64,000 nt of DNA from Pseudoruegeria sp. HB172150 (GTDB lineage: Bacteria > Pseudomonadota > Alphaproteobacteria > Rhodobacterales > Rhodobacteraceae). Of the stretch, positions 8,607 through 16,094 are shown in pieces. A program made the translations under genes and the position numbers. Location: positions 186,001-250,000 of the forward strand of contig NZ_JAATNG010000005.1 of NCBI RefSeq assembly GCF_013184805.1, written 5' to 3'. A model generated the notes under the pieces. That model was not told where the DNA came from and made no database searches. It was given only the letters and a program-made list of their open reading frames with translations. The stretch's first letter is position 1; the number at the start of each line of letters is the position of its first letter.

Positions 8607-9882
8607 CCGTGTCTCCCATTATGGTCTTGGTCCTGATGCCGCGTACGACGCGCATCGCGCTGGCGATGCCGTCCTCGTGAAAGCCGTTTCGATGATAGGC
8701 GCCGGCGAACCAGGTGTTGTTGTCGCCCTGCATCCCGCGCAGTCGCTCCTGCGCGCTGAGAGCGGCCGCGTCGAATACTGGATGGGCGAAGGTGGTCTGG
8801 TCATAGACGAGGCGTTCGTCGATGGGTCGCGACGGGTTCAGCGTGACGAACAGCGGGTCGATCTCGGGGATGTTTTGCAGTCGGTTCATCCAGTAGGTGA
8901 CGCCGATCGCCCCCTCCTGCGAGCGGTAGGACCAGCTGGACCAGCAGGCGCGGCGGCGGGGCATCTGCGACGGGTCGCGGTGCAGCACGGCCACGTTCGG
9001 CTGGTAGCGGATGCTGCCGAGGGCCTGCCGTTCCGCTGTCGTTGCCGCGGGCCCGAGAATGCCGAGCGCCTGGTCGGAGTGGCAGGCAAAGACGACTTCG
9101 TCGAAGCGCTGCGACGGTTCGTTGTCCAGAAACAGTTCGATGCCGAATTCGTCGCGGCTGACATGCGCGGCGCGGGTCGATGTGCTGATCCGGCAGCCGC
9201 GGGCGATGAGCGCGGCTTCCAGCCGGCGGACGTATTCGCGGCTGCCGCCTTCGACTGTCCACCACTGGTGCTGCGTCGCACCTGCCAGCAGCGCGTGGTT
9301 GCGGAAGAAGCTGACGAGCGGCAGGGCGGGGAAGCAGCCGATTTCCTCGGTCGGGGTCGACCAGATCGCACCGCACATCGGCATCAGGTAGTAGTCCCGG
9401 AACCAGCGCCCAAGCTGCAGCTTTGCCACGAGGTCGTCGATGCTCATCCCGTCACGCGCAGTCGCCTCGGCCTTCGCGCCGAACCGCAGGATGTCCCGGA
9501 TCATGCCAAGGAACCGCGGCCGCGCCAGGTTGCGCCGCTGCGCCGTCAGCGCCCCGAGAGACTTGAAACCATATTCTATGCGGCCACCGTCGATGCTGGC
9601 GCCGAAGCTCATCTCGCTTTTGGCAACCGGCACGTCGAGGTCACGGAACAGGCGCGTCAGGTGCGGATAGGTGACATAGTTGAAGACAATGAAGCCGGTG
9701 TCGACAGGCTGGTCGCCGTTGACACCTGCCATGACAGTGCGGGCGTGGCCGCCGAGCCTCGGGGCCGCTTCGAACAGCGTCACATCATGTGTGGCCGCCA
9801 GTTCATAGGCCGCAGACAGGCCGGAGATTCCTCCGCCGATGATGGCGATGCGTTTACGCGGTAACCGGGTTTCGTCGAACAT
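8554..9882 (-). CDS. FAD-dependent amine-oxidase-like oxidoreductase (NAD(P)-binding Rossmann)
   Basis: This 442-residue flavoprotein opens with the dinucleotide-binding fingerprint RIAIIGGGISGLSAAYEL and an E-A-A-P-R-LGGHA FAD motif. The VDTGFIVFNYVTYPHLTRLF and YYLMPMCGAIWST blocks are typical of the desaturase/amine-oxidase-like proteins that co-occur with DUF1365 and CFA synthases. The likely role is oxidation or desaturation of a membrane acyl chain produced with the neighbouring methyltransferase, consistent with the furan fatty acid pathway, but this is inference. AGAGG precedes the ATG. A candidate RpoE-type promoter lies 29-57 bp upstream, so this gene may head its own transcript as well as being read from rpoE-chrR. 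Confidence 0.9.
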   Translation of the reverse strand: MFDETRLPRKRIAIIGGGISGLSAAYELAATHDVTLFEAAPRLGGHARTVMAGVNGDQPVDTGFIVFNYVTYPHLTRLFRDLDVPVAKSEMSFGASIDGGRIEYGFKSLGALTAQRRNLARPRFLGMIRDILRFGAKAEATARDGMSIDDLVAKLQLGRWFRDYYLMPMCGAIWSTPTEEIGCFPALPLVSFFRNHALLAGATQHQWWTVEGGSREYVRRLEAALIARGCRISTSTRAAHVSRDEFGIELFLDNEPSQRFDEVVFACHSDQALGILGPAATTAERQALGSIRYQPNVAVLHRDPSQMPRRRACWSSWSYRSQEGAIGVTYWMNRLQNIPEIDPLFVTLNPSRPIDERLVYDQTTFAHPVFDAAALSAQERLRGMQGDNNTWFAGAYHRNGFHEDGIASAMRVVRGIRTKTIMGDTDAAYRRPPAEIGIPADL

Positions 9883-9910
9883 ACGCGCCTCTGTTAAGCA
9901 ATCGTATGTC

Positions 9911-9939
9911 TGTTACGGACCGGTCGTGGGGAGCGATCA
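9911..9939 (-). promoter_or_regulatory. Candidate RpoE (ECF) promoter for the FAD/CFA operon
   Basis: On the minus strand the sequence is TGATCG, 18 nt, TAACA. The RpoE promoter reported for Rhodobacter is about TGATCC-N18-TAAGA. The -35 matches 5 of 6 and the -10 matches 4 of 5. The downstream distance to the ATG at 9882 is 28 bp. Confidence 0.6.
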
Positions 9940-9942
9940 AAA

Positions 9943-9968
9943 AAAGATCGGGCTGGCCTTCAGATCTT
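9943..9968 (-). terminator. Weak terminator at the end of chrR
   Basis: In the leftward transcript AAAGATC (9968-9962), 12 nt and GATCTTT form a 7-bp stem that runs into four more T residues. It overlaps the chrR stop codon and abuts the -35 of the next promoter, so it could partly insulate rpoE-chrR from the downstream operon. Confidence 0.35.
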
Positions 9969-10595
9969 TAGAAGTGGCTGCAGGATGCGCGGGAGGAAGG
10001 CACCGAACCGCAGCGGTGCGTTGGTGGCCGCGAGGCAGATGCAGGGTTCGTCCGGTCCGGCGACGGGCGTGTGTTCTACATCCTCGTCCGCGATCTCCAC
10101 ATCGCCGGCGGCATAGGTCTGCCCGGCGGCCGTGTAGTTGCCCTTGAGGACGAGGGTGAACTCGGGGCCGGAATGGCCGTGGTCGGGCACGGCGCGGCCC
10201 TGGGGAATGTAGAGCAGGCGGAGCGATCCGTTGGCGTCGTTCTGCAGGATCGACTGGCGCGCCTTCATGCCGATGGCGGACCATTTCGGGCCTTCAGCGC
10301 CGAAGTACTGTGACAAAGGCAGCGGATAGGGCGCCGGGAGGGTCGGCAACGGAACGGGTTCTGCGGGTGTGTCGTCCAGCATGTCCATCACGCCGGTTTT
10401 CAGGCCCTGTGACACCGGTTTTCCGGGCAGTTGATCGAGGACTGCGCCGCCGATGGCGATCTGCTCGCGATAGGCGCGCTGGCAGACCGGGCACATCGCC
10501 AAGTGCGACGCGACGACCACAGCGAAAGGCTGCGCCAGTTGCCCGGCGGCGAAGGCGGCCAGTGTCGCCTCGTCGATATGATGCCGGATGTTCAT
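9960..10595 (-). CDS. chrR: ChrR-type zinc-binding anti-sigma factor
   Basis: This 211-residue protein has the two-domain layout of ChrR. The N-terminal anti-sigma domain has zinc ligands His6, His31, Cys35 and Cys38 (SHLAMCPVC), exactly the numbering known for Rhodobacter sphaeroides ChrR. The C-terminal cupin carries HGH at 139-141, Glu145 and His175, two residues offset from the known metal site. ChrR holds RpoE inactive in the cytoplasm; singlet oxygen causes its loss and RpoE release, with the cupin domain needed for the response. Its start codon overlaps the rpoE stop by 4 nt (ATGA), giving stoichiometric coupled synthesis. Confidence 0.96.
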   Translation of the reverse strand: MNIRHHIDEATLAAFAAGQLAQPFAVVVASHLAMCPVCQRAYREQIAIGGAVLDQLPGKPVSQGLKTGVMDMLDDTPAEPVPLPTLPAPYPLPLSQYFGAEGPKWSAIGMKARQSILQNDANGSLRLLYIPQGRAVPDHGHSGPEFTLVLKGNYTAAGQTYAAGDVEIADEDVEHTPVAGPDEPCICLAATNAPLRFGAFLPRILQPLLKI

Positions 10596-11149
10596 GGGGT
10601 TCTCAGATGTTTCAGCTCGTGCCGCAGCTTTTCCAGCCCAAGGCGGATGCGCGACTTGATTGTGCCGATGGGGAGGCCGGTAGCTTCGGTCACTTCTCTA
10701 TGGGTCAGTTCGCCGAGGTATACGCGCTCTATCATCACGCGCTGCGCTTCGGGGAGGCGGCCAAGCGCCTCGCGCAACAGGGCGGATTCCTGCGTCTGAC
10801 CAAGGTCGTCTGGCTGGGTGCCGGGTTCCGTGTCGGTTTCGTAGAGTTCCGACGGAATGGCGCGCTGTTCCTTGCGGATGATGTCGATCATCCGGTTGCG
10901 TGCCACGCGGTAAATCCAGGCCGAAGCGGAGGCCTTGGCGGGATCATACAGATGCGCCTTGCGCCAAATCGTCAGCATCACGTCCTGCAGGATATCGTCG
11001 GCCTGCGCGTCGCTCATGCTCGATCGCAAAAGCAGCGCCTTAAGACGCGGTGCGTAATAGTCGAACAGCTGGGAAAACGAGGCCCTGTCGCGCCGGTCGC
11101 GCACCGCAAGCAGCAGATCTGTCTGTCGCGCGGCGTCGTCGCCCGGCAC
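10592..11149 (-). CDS. rpoE: ECF sigma factor RpoE (ChrR-controlled)
   Basis: This sigma-70 family protein of about 185 residues lacks regions 1 and 3. Region 2 includes FSQLFDYYAPRLKALL, DDILQDVMLTIWRKA and WIYRVARNRMIDIIRK. Region 4 has the helix-turn-helix LTHREVTEATGLPIGTIKSRI. It is the positive regulator of the singlet-oxygen response. I chose the GTG at 11149 because GAGGG sits 8 nt upstream, the length then equals that of the Rhodobacter protein, and the candidate autoregulatory promoter at 11230-11258 would start transcription just downstream of the -10, at or before the alternative ATG at 11224. It overlaps chrR by 4 nt. Confidence 0.93.
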   Translation of the reverse strand: MPGDDAARQTDLLLAVRDRRDRASFSQLFDYYAPRLKALLLRSSMSDAQADDILQDVMLTIWRKAHLYDPAKASASAWIYRVARNRMIDIIRKEQRAIPSELYETDTEPGTQPDDLGQTQESALLREALGRLPEAQRVMIERVYLGELTHREVTEATGLPIGTIKSRIRLGLEKLRHELKHLRTP

Positions 11150-11229
11150 GTGCGGTTCCCTCGTCTTTCGCAGGTGCGCCGCATGTTGCGGTTCCTGCAG
11201 ATGATGATCCACCGTTCCTAGCATGCCGG

Positions 11230-11258
11230 TTCTACGCTGGGCAAACGCGTGCGGATCA
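11230..11258 (-). promoter_or_regulatory. Candidate RpoE autoregulatory promoter for rpoE-chrR
   Basis: On the minus strand the sequence is TGATCC, 18 nt, TAGAA. The -35 is a perfect match to the reported RpoE consensus, and spacing equals that of the site before the FAD gene. The 5' leader to the chosen GTG start would be roughly 75 nt. Confidence 0.65.
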
Positions 11259-11310
11259 GAATTCGATGAGATTATTTGAGCCGGCTGCGCGGCTGCTACG
11301 TATCAGGTGC

Positions 11311-12078
11311 ATGATCGATCACATCCAGGGCCATACCGTTCACGCCCGGCGTGGCGGGCTGAAGAACAGCTTTCGTTATGGCGTCGACTACCTGCTGCTG
11401 GATCCGGAGGCGCGGCGCCTGCCGTTCCTGCTGTCGCGCAACCGCTTTAACCTCTGGTCGGTCGAGGACCGGAATCACGGCGGCTCGCGCGGGCATGGCG
11501 CGGGTGCCGCTTGGTTTCGCGCGATGCTGGAGTTGCACGGTGCCCCGGCGGATATGAAGATCCTGCTGCTGACCCAGCCGAGTTTCCTGTGGTTCCATTT
11601 CAATCCGGTAAGCTTCTGGATTGCATTGCGGGACGACCGGCCCGCCGCCTTCGTCGCAGAGGTGAACAGCACCTTCGGCCAGCGGCATTGTTATTTCTGC
11701 GCACATCCCGGTTTCCGCCCGATTGAGCCCGGCGACCGGATCACCGCGGAAAAGCGCATGCATGTCTCGCCATTCCAGACCGTCGCCGGAACCTATAGCT
11801 TCCGGTTCTCTTTGAAGGACGATGCCGTCGACATCCGGATCTCCTATGCCAATGGCGCCGAGGGCGTGTTCGCCACACTTGCCGGCCGGCGCAGGCCCGC
11901 CACGAACCGGTCGCTGGCTTGGGCGGCGCTGCGGCGGCCGTTCGGCGGGTTGCGGGTGCTGGTGCTGATCCACTGGCAGGCGCTGATCCTGTGCCTGAAG
12001 CGGGCGCCATTTCTGAAAAAGCAAAGACCGCCCGAGACGCTGGTGTCGGACAGTTACAGGCTGGAGGCCGGGGAATGA
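11311..12078 (+). CDS. DUF1365 family protein
   Basis: This protein of about 255 residues has IQGHTVHARRGGLKNSFRYG near the start, then LLLDPEARRLPFLLSRNRFN, FLWFHFNPVSFWIAL, EVNSTFGQRHCYF and HVSPFQTVAGTYSFRF. These are the conserved blocks of DUF1365, which nearly always neighbours an FAD amine oxidase and a CFA-like methyltransferase. Its biochemical function is unknown; a role in oxidised or methylated fatty acid formation is suspected from context. I prefer the ATG at 11311, where family homology begins; an in-frame ATG at 11266 is possible. It diverges from rpoE and overlaps the SDR gene by 4 nt. Confidence 0.88.
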   Translation: MIDHIQGHTVHARRGGLKNSFRYGVDYLLLDPEARRLPFLLSRNRFNLWSVEDRNHGGSRGHGAGAAWFRAMLELHGAPADMKILLLTQPSFLWFHFNPVSFWIALRDDRPAAFVAEVNSTFGQRHCYFCAHPGFRPIEPGDRITAEKRMHVSPFQTVAGTYSFRFSLKDDAVDIRISYANGAEGVFATLAGRRRPATNRSLAWAALRRPFGGLRVLVLIHWQALILCLKRAPFLKKQRPPETLVSDSYRLEAGE

Positions 12079-12809
12079 CCGTGATCGGGGGCAAGGCGTA
12101 CTGGCTGATCGGCGCCAGCGAGGGGATGGGGCGCGAAGTTGCAAAACTGCTCGCCTCGGATGGCGCGGAACTGATCCTGTCGGCGCGTAATCGGGAGCGC
12201 CTGCAGGAACTGCGGGACGAGCTTGGCATGGGCCGGGTGGTGCCGTTGGATGTGACCGATGCCGACTCGATTGCTGGCGCTGTCGACGAGATCGGCTTGC
12301 CCGATGCGCTGATCTACAATGCCGGCGCCTATTATCCGATGCCGACCGATGAGTGGGACAGCGCCAAGGCGCTGACAATGTGCGACGTAAACTTCATGGG
12401 CGCGATGCGGGTGCTGGGAGAGGTCGTGCCGAAGTTCGTGGAGCGAGGTTCGGGCGAGGTCACGCTGGTGGGTTCACTGGCCGCCTATCGCGGGTTGCCC
12501 AAGTCCATCGGCTACAGTGCCAGCAAGGCCGGGATCGCCAGTCTGGCGGAAACCATGAGACGGGATCTGAAAGGGTCGGGCGTGACGGTTCGGCTGGTCA
12601 ATCCGGGGTTCATCCGGACGCGGTTGACCGACAAGAACCAGTTCCGCATGCCGATGCTTATGGAGCCGGAGGACGCCGCCGAACGCGTTGTCGCGGCGTT
12701 GAAGTCGAGCCGGTTCCGTACCGATTTTCCGGCGCCGTTCTCGTGGCTAATGCGCGGCCTGCGCTGCGTGCCGGACTGGCTGTATTTTGCAGGCGGTGGG
12801 CGAGGCTGA
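12075..12809 (+). CDS. Short-chain dehydrogenase/reductase
   Basis: This 244-residue classical SDR has the cofactor loop IGASEGMGREVAKLL (a TG-x-x-x-GIG variant in which Thr is replaced by Gly), LSARN, YNAGAYYP and the active site LVGSLAAYRG...YSASKAG (Ser-Tyr-Lys). The PGFIRTRLTDKN segment follows. The substrate is unknown. The start ATG overlaps the DUF1365 stop (ATGA), so the two are co-expressed. An SDR is also a member of the singlet-oxygen gene set of Rhodobacter, so a role in processing a modified lipid or aldehyde is plausible. Confidence 0.88.
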   Translation: MTVIGGKAYWLIGASEGMGREVAKLLASDGAELILSARNRERLQELRDELGMGRVVPLDVTDADSIAGAVDEIGLPDALIYNAGAYYPMPTDEWDSAKALTMCDVNFMGAMRVLGEVVPKFVERGSGEVTLVGSLAAYRGLPKSIGYSASKAGIASLAETMRRDLKGSGVTVRLVNPGFIRTRLTDKNQFRMPMLMEPEDAAERVVAALKSSRFRTDFPAPFSWLMRGLRCVPDWLYFAGGGRG

Positions 12810-13119
12810 TCGGCCGGTGGCTGAGGAAGGCGATGCCTTGTGGAAATGGAAAGCAATTCGGAAATTCGGGCGCTTCAATTAAGGTGTTAATAATTTTGAC
12901 GCCGATTCGTTAAGAATTTCATAAGTTTACCACTTGTATTATAGGTTAAGAAATATAGTTGCTTTGGTGGGAAATATAATTTCAATATTTTATTAACAGA
13001 ACAATATTACTCAACAATTTGCCTCTCTTTTAGTGTTTGTTGTGCGTTAACGCCACCTGACCGCCACAATCTTCCCGTTGCCTGACCTTGGGGCAAAGTA
13101 ACGGTTTCGGAGCGCGTAA
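12810..13119. other. AT-rich intergenic region upstream of the TadE-like gene
   Basis: From about 12840 to 13035 the sequence is strikingly AT-rich compared with both neighbours and contains several GTTAA/TTAA words and long A/T runs. No ORF is convincing. It likely holds the promoter and perhaps binding sites for a TTAA-recognising regulator, but no full CtrA site (TTAA-N7-TTAA) is present. Confidence 0.5.
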
Positions 13120-13539
13120 GTGGTTGTTGCGTTTCATAAGTTGATCGGCATTCGGCCGAGGGCGCGCTTTCGTGACTCGGAAGATGGCACAATATCGGTC
13201 GAATACGCGCTTTGGGCACCGGCGATCCTTCTGACTTTCATCTTCATAGCGGACCTGGCCTTTGCGCTGACCCTGAATGCAACGATGTGGCACGGGTCGC
13301 GCGACACCGCGCGGGCGCTGTCTATACATCGAATCAACGAGGAGCAGGCGGTTCCATACCTGAAGGAACGGCTGATTGCCCCGGGCCGCGACTATGCATT
13401 CGACGTCGAAGTCGATGCACGCGCGGTCACTGTCTCGGTCTCGATCCCGTTTTCCGACGCCGGCGTGACGAACACCATCTCTCGCTACATCAAGGGCAAT
13501 TTCGTCGCGCGGGTGATGATGTACCGAGAGCCGGCATAG
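13120..13539 (+). CDS. TadE-like pilus/secreted pseudopilin-type protein
   Basis: This 139-residue protein has a short basic N-terminus, then DGTISVEYALWAPAILLTF, a single membrane helix (about residues 25-48) with the G-x-x-x-VE-x-A pattern of TadE proteins. The rest is a small periplasmic domain. TadE-type minor pseudopilins help assemble Flp/Tad pili. The start is a GTG with CGGAG 9 nt upstream. It is followed 9 nt later by a TadG-like gene, but no tad secretion ATPase, pilin or secretin gene lies in the window, so this is an isolated pair. Confidence 0.8.
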   Translation: MVVAFHKLIGIRPRARFRDSEDGTISVEYALWAPAILLTFIFIADLAFALTLNATMWHGSRDTARALSIHRINEEQAVPYLKERLIAPGRDYAFDVEVDARAVTVSVSIPFSDAGVTNTISRYIKGNFVARVMMYREPA

Positions 13540-13548
13540 GAGCGCGCG

Positions 13549-14865
13549 ATGACCAGGACCTTCAGACAGGACGACAGCGGTGCGGGAACGATTACAGCGC
13601 TGTTCGGCTTCGTTCTGGTGCTGGTTCTTGGCGGTCTGGCGCTGGATGTCAGCAATGCGTGGCGCGTGCGGGAAATCCTGCAATCGACGGCCGAAGCCGC
13701 AGCGATCAGCGCCGCTATCGAGGCGACTGAACCACGGGAGGGTCATAGCCCGGCGGCGATCGCGCGCCAGGTGGCGCACAAGGGACTGGCCGCCGCGAAC
13801 CTGCTTGATGCCTGGCAAACGGACAGTTTTCAACTGGGACGACATAATGAAACGACTGGCGTGTTCGTGGCCGGAGCGGCCGATCCGAATGCGGTAGAGG
13901 TGCGTTTGCGGAAGACCTCGGCGCGGAACAGCGAGTTGCCGACATTCCTGCTCATGCTCGTCGGTCACCGGTTCTGGAATGTGCAGGGCTCTGCCATCGC
14001 GAAATTTGCGACCACGCCGAAGCTGGGCTGCGACGATCCGCTCCTGTCTGTTCAGGCTCGCGCGGATGCCGGGGCGACCGACGCTTACCTGGGCGTATGC
14101 GTCTTCGCCAGCGGGACGGCGGACTATGGTGGAACGCCAGTCTGGCAAACCGACGCTGCCGACACGCTGATCGACGGCATGCTGGCCGAGGCGATTGGGC
14201 TGACCGGGGTTGAGACCGACCTGGCGTTGTTGGGCGGCGACCTGAGTGACGTGCTGGACGTTGCGGACTGGTCATCGATCGACGTGGGGCAGCAGATCAT
14301 CACTGTGGCGGGCGAAGCGTCGGTTGTTCTGGATGCCGAGGATCTGAACCAGATCACGCTGACTGCCGGCGGTGCCTATCGCGTCCGTTGCGACGATTAC
14401 GAGGTTGCCACGGTGCCGGCAGGCACCCGGCTGGAGAACCTGCTGCTGGTCAGTGAATGCCCGGTGAAGTTCGAGGCGGACGTGTCGGTCGAGGCGAGCC
14501 TTATCATCAGCAACCTTCTGGCTCTGATGGATGTGCTGGAGACGGAATTCGTGCAGCCGGACGCGGTGCTGCATTCACCGCCGCCCTGCCTGCCGGGCAC
14601 CGGGGTGAAGGTGTTTCTTTACGCCGATGTGGACATTGCGGCGCGTGTTCCGGCGCTGGTGTCGGAAGCGTCGCCGCTGGGCCGGTACCTTGATGAAACG
14701 GTCACCGCGACCGGCGAGACGATCAGCGACCTGGAGGAGTTCGCGGGCGACCTGTTCAATGCCCTTGCAGATGAGATTTCGGAAACATTGGCAGAGCAGG
14801 ATCTGTTACCTGTCTGCCTGAATGCACATACAACTCTTTCAGGAGATACAGTAGTCCTTCGTTAA
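13549..14865 (+). CDS. TadG-like pilus assembly protein
   Basis: This 438-residue protein begins with a basic leader and DSGAGTITALFGFVLVLVLGG, followed by ALDVSNAWRVREILQSTAEAAAISAA. This is the membrane helix plus Leu-Gln/Ala-rich helix that opens TadG proteins. The large remainder is a predicted periplasmic beta-rich domain with paired cysteines and no vWA motif that I can see. TadG proteins associate with Flp pilus assembly and may anchor fibres in the envelope. It forms an operon with the TadE-like gene upstream. Confidence 0.75.
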   Translation: MTRTFRQDDSGAGTITALFGFVLVLVLGGLALDVSNAWRVREILQSTAEAAAISAAIEATEPREGHSPAAIARQVAHKGLAAANLLDAWQTDSFQLGRHNETTGVFVAGAADPNAVEVRLRKTSARNSELPTFLLMLVGHRFWNVQGSAIAKFATTPKLGCDDPLLSVQARADAGATDAYLGVCVFASGTADYGGTPVWQTDAADTLIDGMLAEAIGLTGVETDLALLGGDLSDVLDVADWSSIDVGQQIITVAGEASVVLDAEDLNQITLTAGGAYRVRCDDYEVATVPAGTRLENLLLVSECPVKFEADVSVEASLIISNLLALMDVLETEFVQPDAVLHSPPPCLPGTGVKVFLYADVDIAARVPALVSEASPLGRYLDETVTATGETISDLEEFAGDLFNALADEISETLAEQDLLPVCLNAHTTLSGDTVVLR

Positions 14866-14887
14866 TATAATATGAAATTATTTGTCC

Positions 14888-14925
14888 TTCTCCAGAATAA
14901 TGGAGGTGGTTTTCTTTTGTTGTTT
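14888..14925 (+). terminator. Possible weak terminator after the TadG-like gene
   Basis: A short stem CTCCA/TGGAG (14890-14894 with 14901-14905), extendable by a T-G pair, is followed by GTGGTTTTCTTTTG. The stem is weak but the T-rich tail and position after the stop fit termination. Confidence 0.4.
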
Positions 14926-15044
14926 TACAATAGTTTCAATAACATGCACAAAAGAACAATCTTTTTTCCTTAATTATTCCTAAATCTGAAACTTAATCTG
15001 GCTCCACTTCGTAACTATTGATGCAGTAAACAGGAGGAGCTGCT

Positions 15045-15815
15045 ATGCGTAACTTTAGGAATGCAATGATCGTATTTGCCTCGGCAACTATGATCGCTCC
15101 GATGGCAATGGCTGCCGGTCTCGGCGTCAAGGCTGATGTCAAGATTGGCGGCATCGAGGCCAATGTGGACGCCAAGGTGGGTGGCGGACGCGGTGTCAGC
15201 GCCAGTGCAGATGCCAAGGTCGGCGGCGGTGCCAGCGCCAGCGCTGATGCCAATGTCGGCGGCGGGGACATCAGTGCCGATGCCGATGTGAGCGTCGGCG
15301 GTGGCGGAAGCGGCGGCAGCGGTGGAGGAGGATCCGGCGGTGGCGGCAACGGCGGTGGTGGCAACGGCGGCGGTGGCAACGGCGGCGGTGGCTCAGGCGG
15401 TGGCGGCAACGGTGGTTCCGGTGGTGGCGGAGGTTCCGGCGGTGGCAATGGAGGAGGCGATTCCAACAGCAACTTCGCCGACGGCAGCAACCGTTCCGAC
15501 GGCAGCAACAGTTTTGGCAACGGCTCTGTTGTGCGGAACGCCGATGGCAACCGAGATACCGGGATCTCTGGAGCGCATGCATTCCTGGTTGGCATGCCGG
15601 TGCTGTCTCAGGACTACAAACTTCTCGGGATCGTCGACCGAATTCAATGGTCGGACGGCCGCAGCGCCGTGGTGCTGATCAAGGTGAACAACGGGCTTGG
15701 ATTGCGGGCGCGGCGGGCGATGGTGAAACTGAACTCGTCCACCATGCATGACGATCACATCCGGATCGGCCGGACCCGGCAGAGCTTTGTCGATTACGTT
15801 GCCAGAAGGTCGTAG
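15045..15815 (+). CDS. Secreted glycine-rich protein with PRC-barrel-like C-terminal domain
   Basis: This 256-residue protein has a Sec signal peptide (about residues 1-24, ending AMAMAA). Residues 26-84 form about five degenerate repeats of the type ADA-x-VGGG. Residues 85-145 are almost pure glycine with Ser and Asn, arranged as GGGGN/GGGGS units. An Asn/Ser-rich linker follows. The last 85 residues (GMPVLSQDYKLLGIVDRIQW, then SAVVLIKV) resemble a PRC-barrel fold. This suggests an extracellular or periplasmic elastic spacer with a globular end. AGGAG lies 7 nt before the ATG. It is next to TadE/TadG-like genes but has its own AT-rich promoter region. Confidence 0.75.
   Translation: MRNFRNAMIVFASATMIAPMAMAAGLGVKADVKIGGIEANVDAKVGGGRGVSASADAKVGGGASASADANVGGGDISADADVSVGGGGSGGSGGGGSGGGGNGGGGNGGGGNGGGGSGGGGNGGSGGGGGSGGGNGGGDSNSNFADGSNRSDGSNSFGNGSVVRNADGNRDTGISGAHAFLVGMPVLSQDYKLLGIVDRIQWSDGRSAVVLIKVNNGLGLRARRAMVKLNSSTMHDDHIRIGRTRQSFVDYVARRS
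15298..15470 (+). repeat. GGN-codon tandem repeat encoding poly-glycine tract
   Basis: Degenerate short-period repeats built on GGCGGTGGC and GGCAACGGC encode GGGGN/GGGGS units in frame. Such tracts vary in length by slippage. Confidence 0.8.
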
Positions 15816-15840
15816 ACCGGATTCGACCCTGTGCTGACGC

Positions 15841-15868
15841 GGGCGGCCGGGCAACCGGCCGCCCGTTT
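15841..15868 (+). terminator. Rho-independent terminator after the glycine-rich gene
   Basis: A perfect 10-bp stem GGGCGGCCGG/CCGGCCGCCC with a GCAA tetraloop is followed by GTTT. It sits 25 bp after the stop codon. Confidence 0.75.
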
Positions 15869-16094
15869 CGCATTGCTTCCAGTCGCTTCGGAGCGGGTTT
15901 CAAAGGGAGATGATTCTGCATTGACCGGCGTATTGCATCCTCGGGCTGCTGCGAGATTGGGCAGTTGCCCGGCAAAACGGCCGGTACGGGCGGCCCAGGC
16001 CATGCCGGATGGCGAATTTCGGTGCAAAGGCTGTTCGAGGCCTTTCAGCGTGGTATCGTATTTTCGAACACTCGCTCGATAATCGGACATACAT

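Noticed and set aside
8521-9864. 447-codon open frame on the plus strand
   Set aside because: It is antisense to the FAD amine-oxidase-like gene, has no domain pattern and no ribosome-binding site.
11277-11305. Third RpoE promoter (TGAGCC-N18-TATCA) before DUF1365
   Set aside because: The -35 has one mismatch, the -10 is poor, and transcription would start at or after the chosen start codon.
12840-13110. CtrA binding sites in the AT-rich spacer
   Set aside because: Several TTAA words occur but none has the TTAA-N7-TTAA spacing; chance occurrence in AT-rich DNA is likely.
15298-15470. Short-period repeats that might be taken for a CRISPR array
   Set aside because: The repeats are degenerate, in-frame glycine codons with no spacers of regular length.
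14993-15595. 200-codon minus-strand frame with poly-proline tract
   Set aside because: It is the reverse reading of the glycine codon repeats in the secreted glycine-rich gene.
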